From: an uncultured Fimbriimonadales bacterium
Lineage (GTDB): Bacteria; Armatimonadota; Fimbriimonadia; Fimbriimonadales; GBS-DC
Assembly (NCBI GenBank): GCA_937925775.1
Contig: CALAMM010000199.1
Location: 1 to 6,636 of the forward strand
Length of the DNA stretch: 6,636 nt
Direction: 5' to 3'
This document shows positions 6,540 through 6,636 of the stretch, piece by piece (within the stretch, counting starts at the first letter, position 1; the number at the start of each line of letters is the position of its first letter). The translations under genes and the position numbers were made by a program. A model generated the notes under the pieces. That model was not told the origin of the DNA. It searched no databases and saw only the letters and a program-made list of their open reading frames with translations.

Positions 6540-6567
6540 GTAGCGTTGGCAAGATCGCCGACGCTAC
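6540..6567. repeat. Longer divergent hairpin closing the palindrome array
   Basis: Arms GTAGCGTTGGC (6540-6550) and GCCGACGCTAC (6557-6567) pair over 11 positions with one T-G wobble on the plus strand, around the 6-base loop AAGATC. Loop length, the loop start AAG and the CAC just after the stem match the six upstream units, so this looks like a diverged member. There is no U-rich tract on either side, so it is not a typical intrinsic terminator, although it lies just beyond the stop of the possible gene at 6571-6636. Confidence 0.7.
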
Positions 6568-6570
6568 CAC

Positions 6571-6636
6571 TCAGTCAATCTTACGCCCTGCGGCGCTAAA
6601 GAACGGCTCAATTGCAGCACCGACCGCGATGACCCC
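6571..6636 (-). CDS. Possible C-terminal end of a gene entering from the right edge
   Basis: Read on the minus strand, the last bases give 21 open codons ending in TGA (6573-6571), with a hydrophobic, protein-like tail VGAAIEPFF followed by SAAGRKID. The position just before the hairpin array suits a gene end. A second minus frame and plus-strand frames are also open over this short span, so the evidence is weak and the family is not recognised. Confidence 0.3.
   Translation of the reverse strand, partial: GVIAVGAAIEPFFSAAGRKID

Noticed and set aside
6337..6567. CRISPR array
   Set aside because: The repeats are palindromic, divergent and in both orientations, the spacers are only 7-16 bases and partly alike, and no cas gene is present.
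6540..6567. Rho-independent terminator
   Set aside because: The stem is strong but no T-rich tract follows it on either strand.
6272..6599. Protein genes of about 90 codons on each strand over the hairpin array
   Set aside because: Their translations simply repeat the palindrome in both strands, with no ribosome site or domain.

Overview
The window comes from a bacterial chromosome of fairly high GC content, with strong G/C preference at third codon positions and some non-ATG starts. No rRNA, tRNA or other taxonomic marker is present. The mix of YhbH, MgtC and SbcC/Rad50 families, together with an intergenic array of short palindromes, would suit an environmental lineage such as Armatimonadota or a relative. 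That placement is an inference with low confidence.

Layout. Positions 1-408 (minus) hold the N-terminal 136 codons of a major facilitator superfamily transporter that runs off the left edge. A divergent intergenic region of about 80 bases separates it from a complete yhbH (DUF444, von Willebrand A-like) gene on the plus strand (492-1664). Everything from about 1630 to 6084 reads on the minus strand as a compact cluster. In transcription order it contains a small exported beta-rich protein of unknown function (6084-5509), a 933-residue SbcC/Rad50-type ATPase with a zinc hook (5505-2704), an MgtC/SapB-family membrane protein (2648-1971), and a truncated Ppx/GppA phosphatase remnant (1974-1630). 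The remnant overlaps the end of mgtC by 4 bases and collides tail to tail with yhbH.

Right end. Positions 6141-6323 carry a 60-codon plus-strand reading frame that looks like the C-terminal remnant of a lost gene. It is followed at 6337-6567 by seven short hairpins, all with 6-base loops and with stems that vary in a compensating way. The first four start exactly 38 bases apart. The last 66 bases may be the C-terminal end of a minus-strand gene entering from the right.

How the genes work together. The close spacing of the exported protein gene and sbcC (3 bases) and of mgtC and the ppx remnant (ATGA overlap) suggests co-transcription, but no shared pathway is evident. The usual nuclease partner SbcD/Mre11 is not next to sbcC, and PrkA and SpoVR are not next to yhbH within the window. 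The hairpin array is the most unusual structure here. The exported protein, with its internal beta-strand repeat, is the least understood complete gene.
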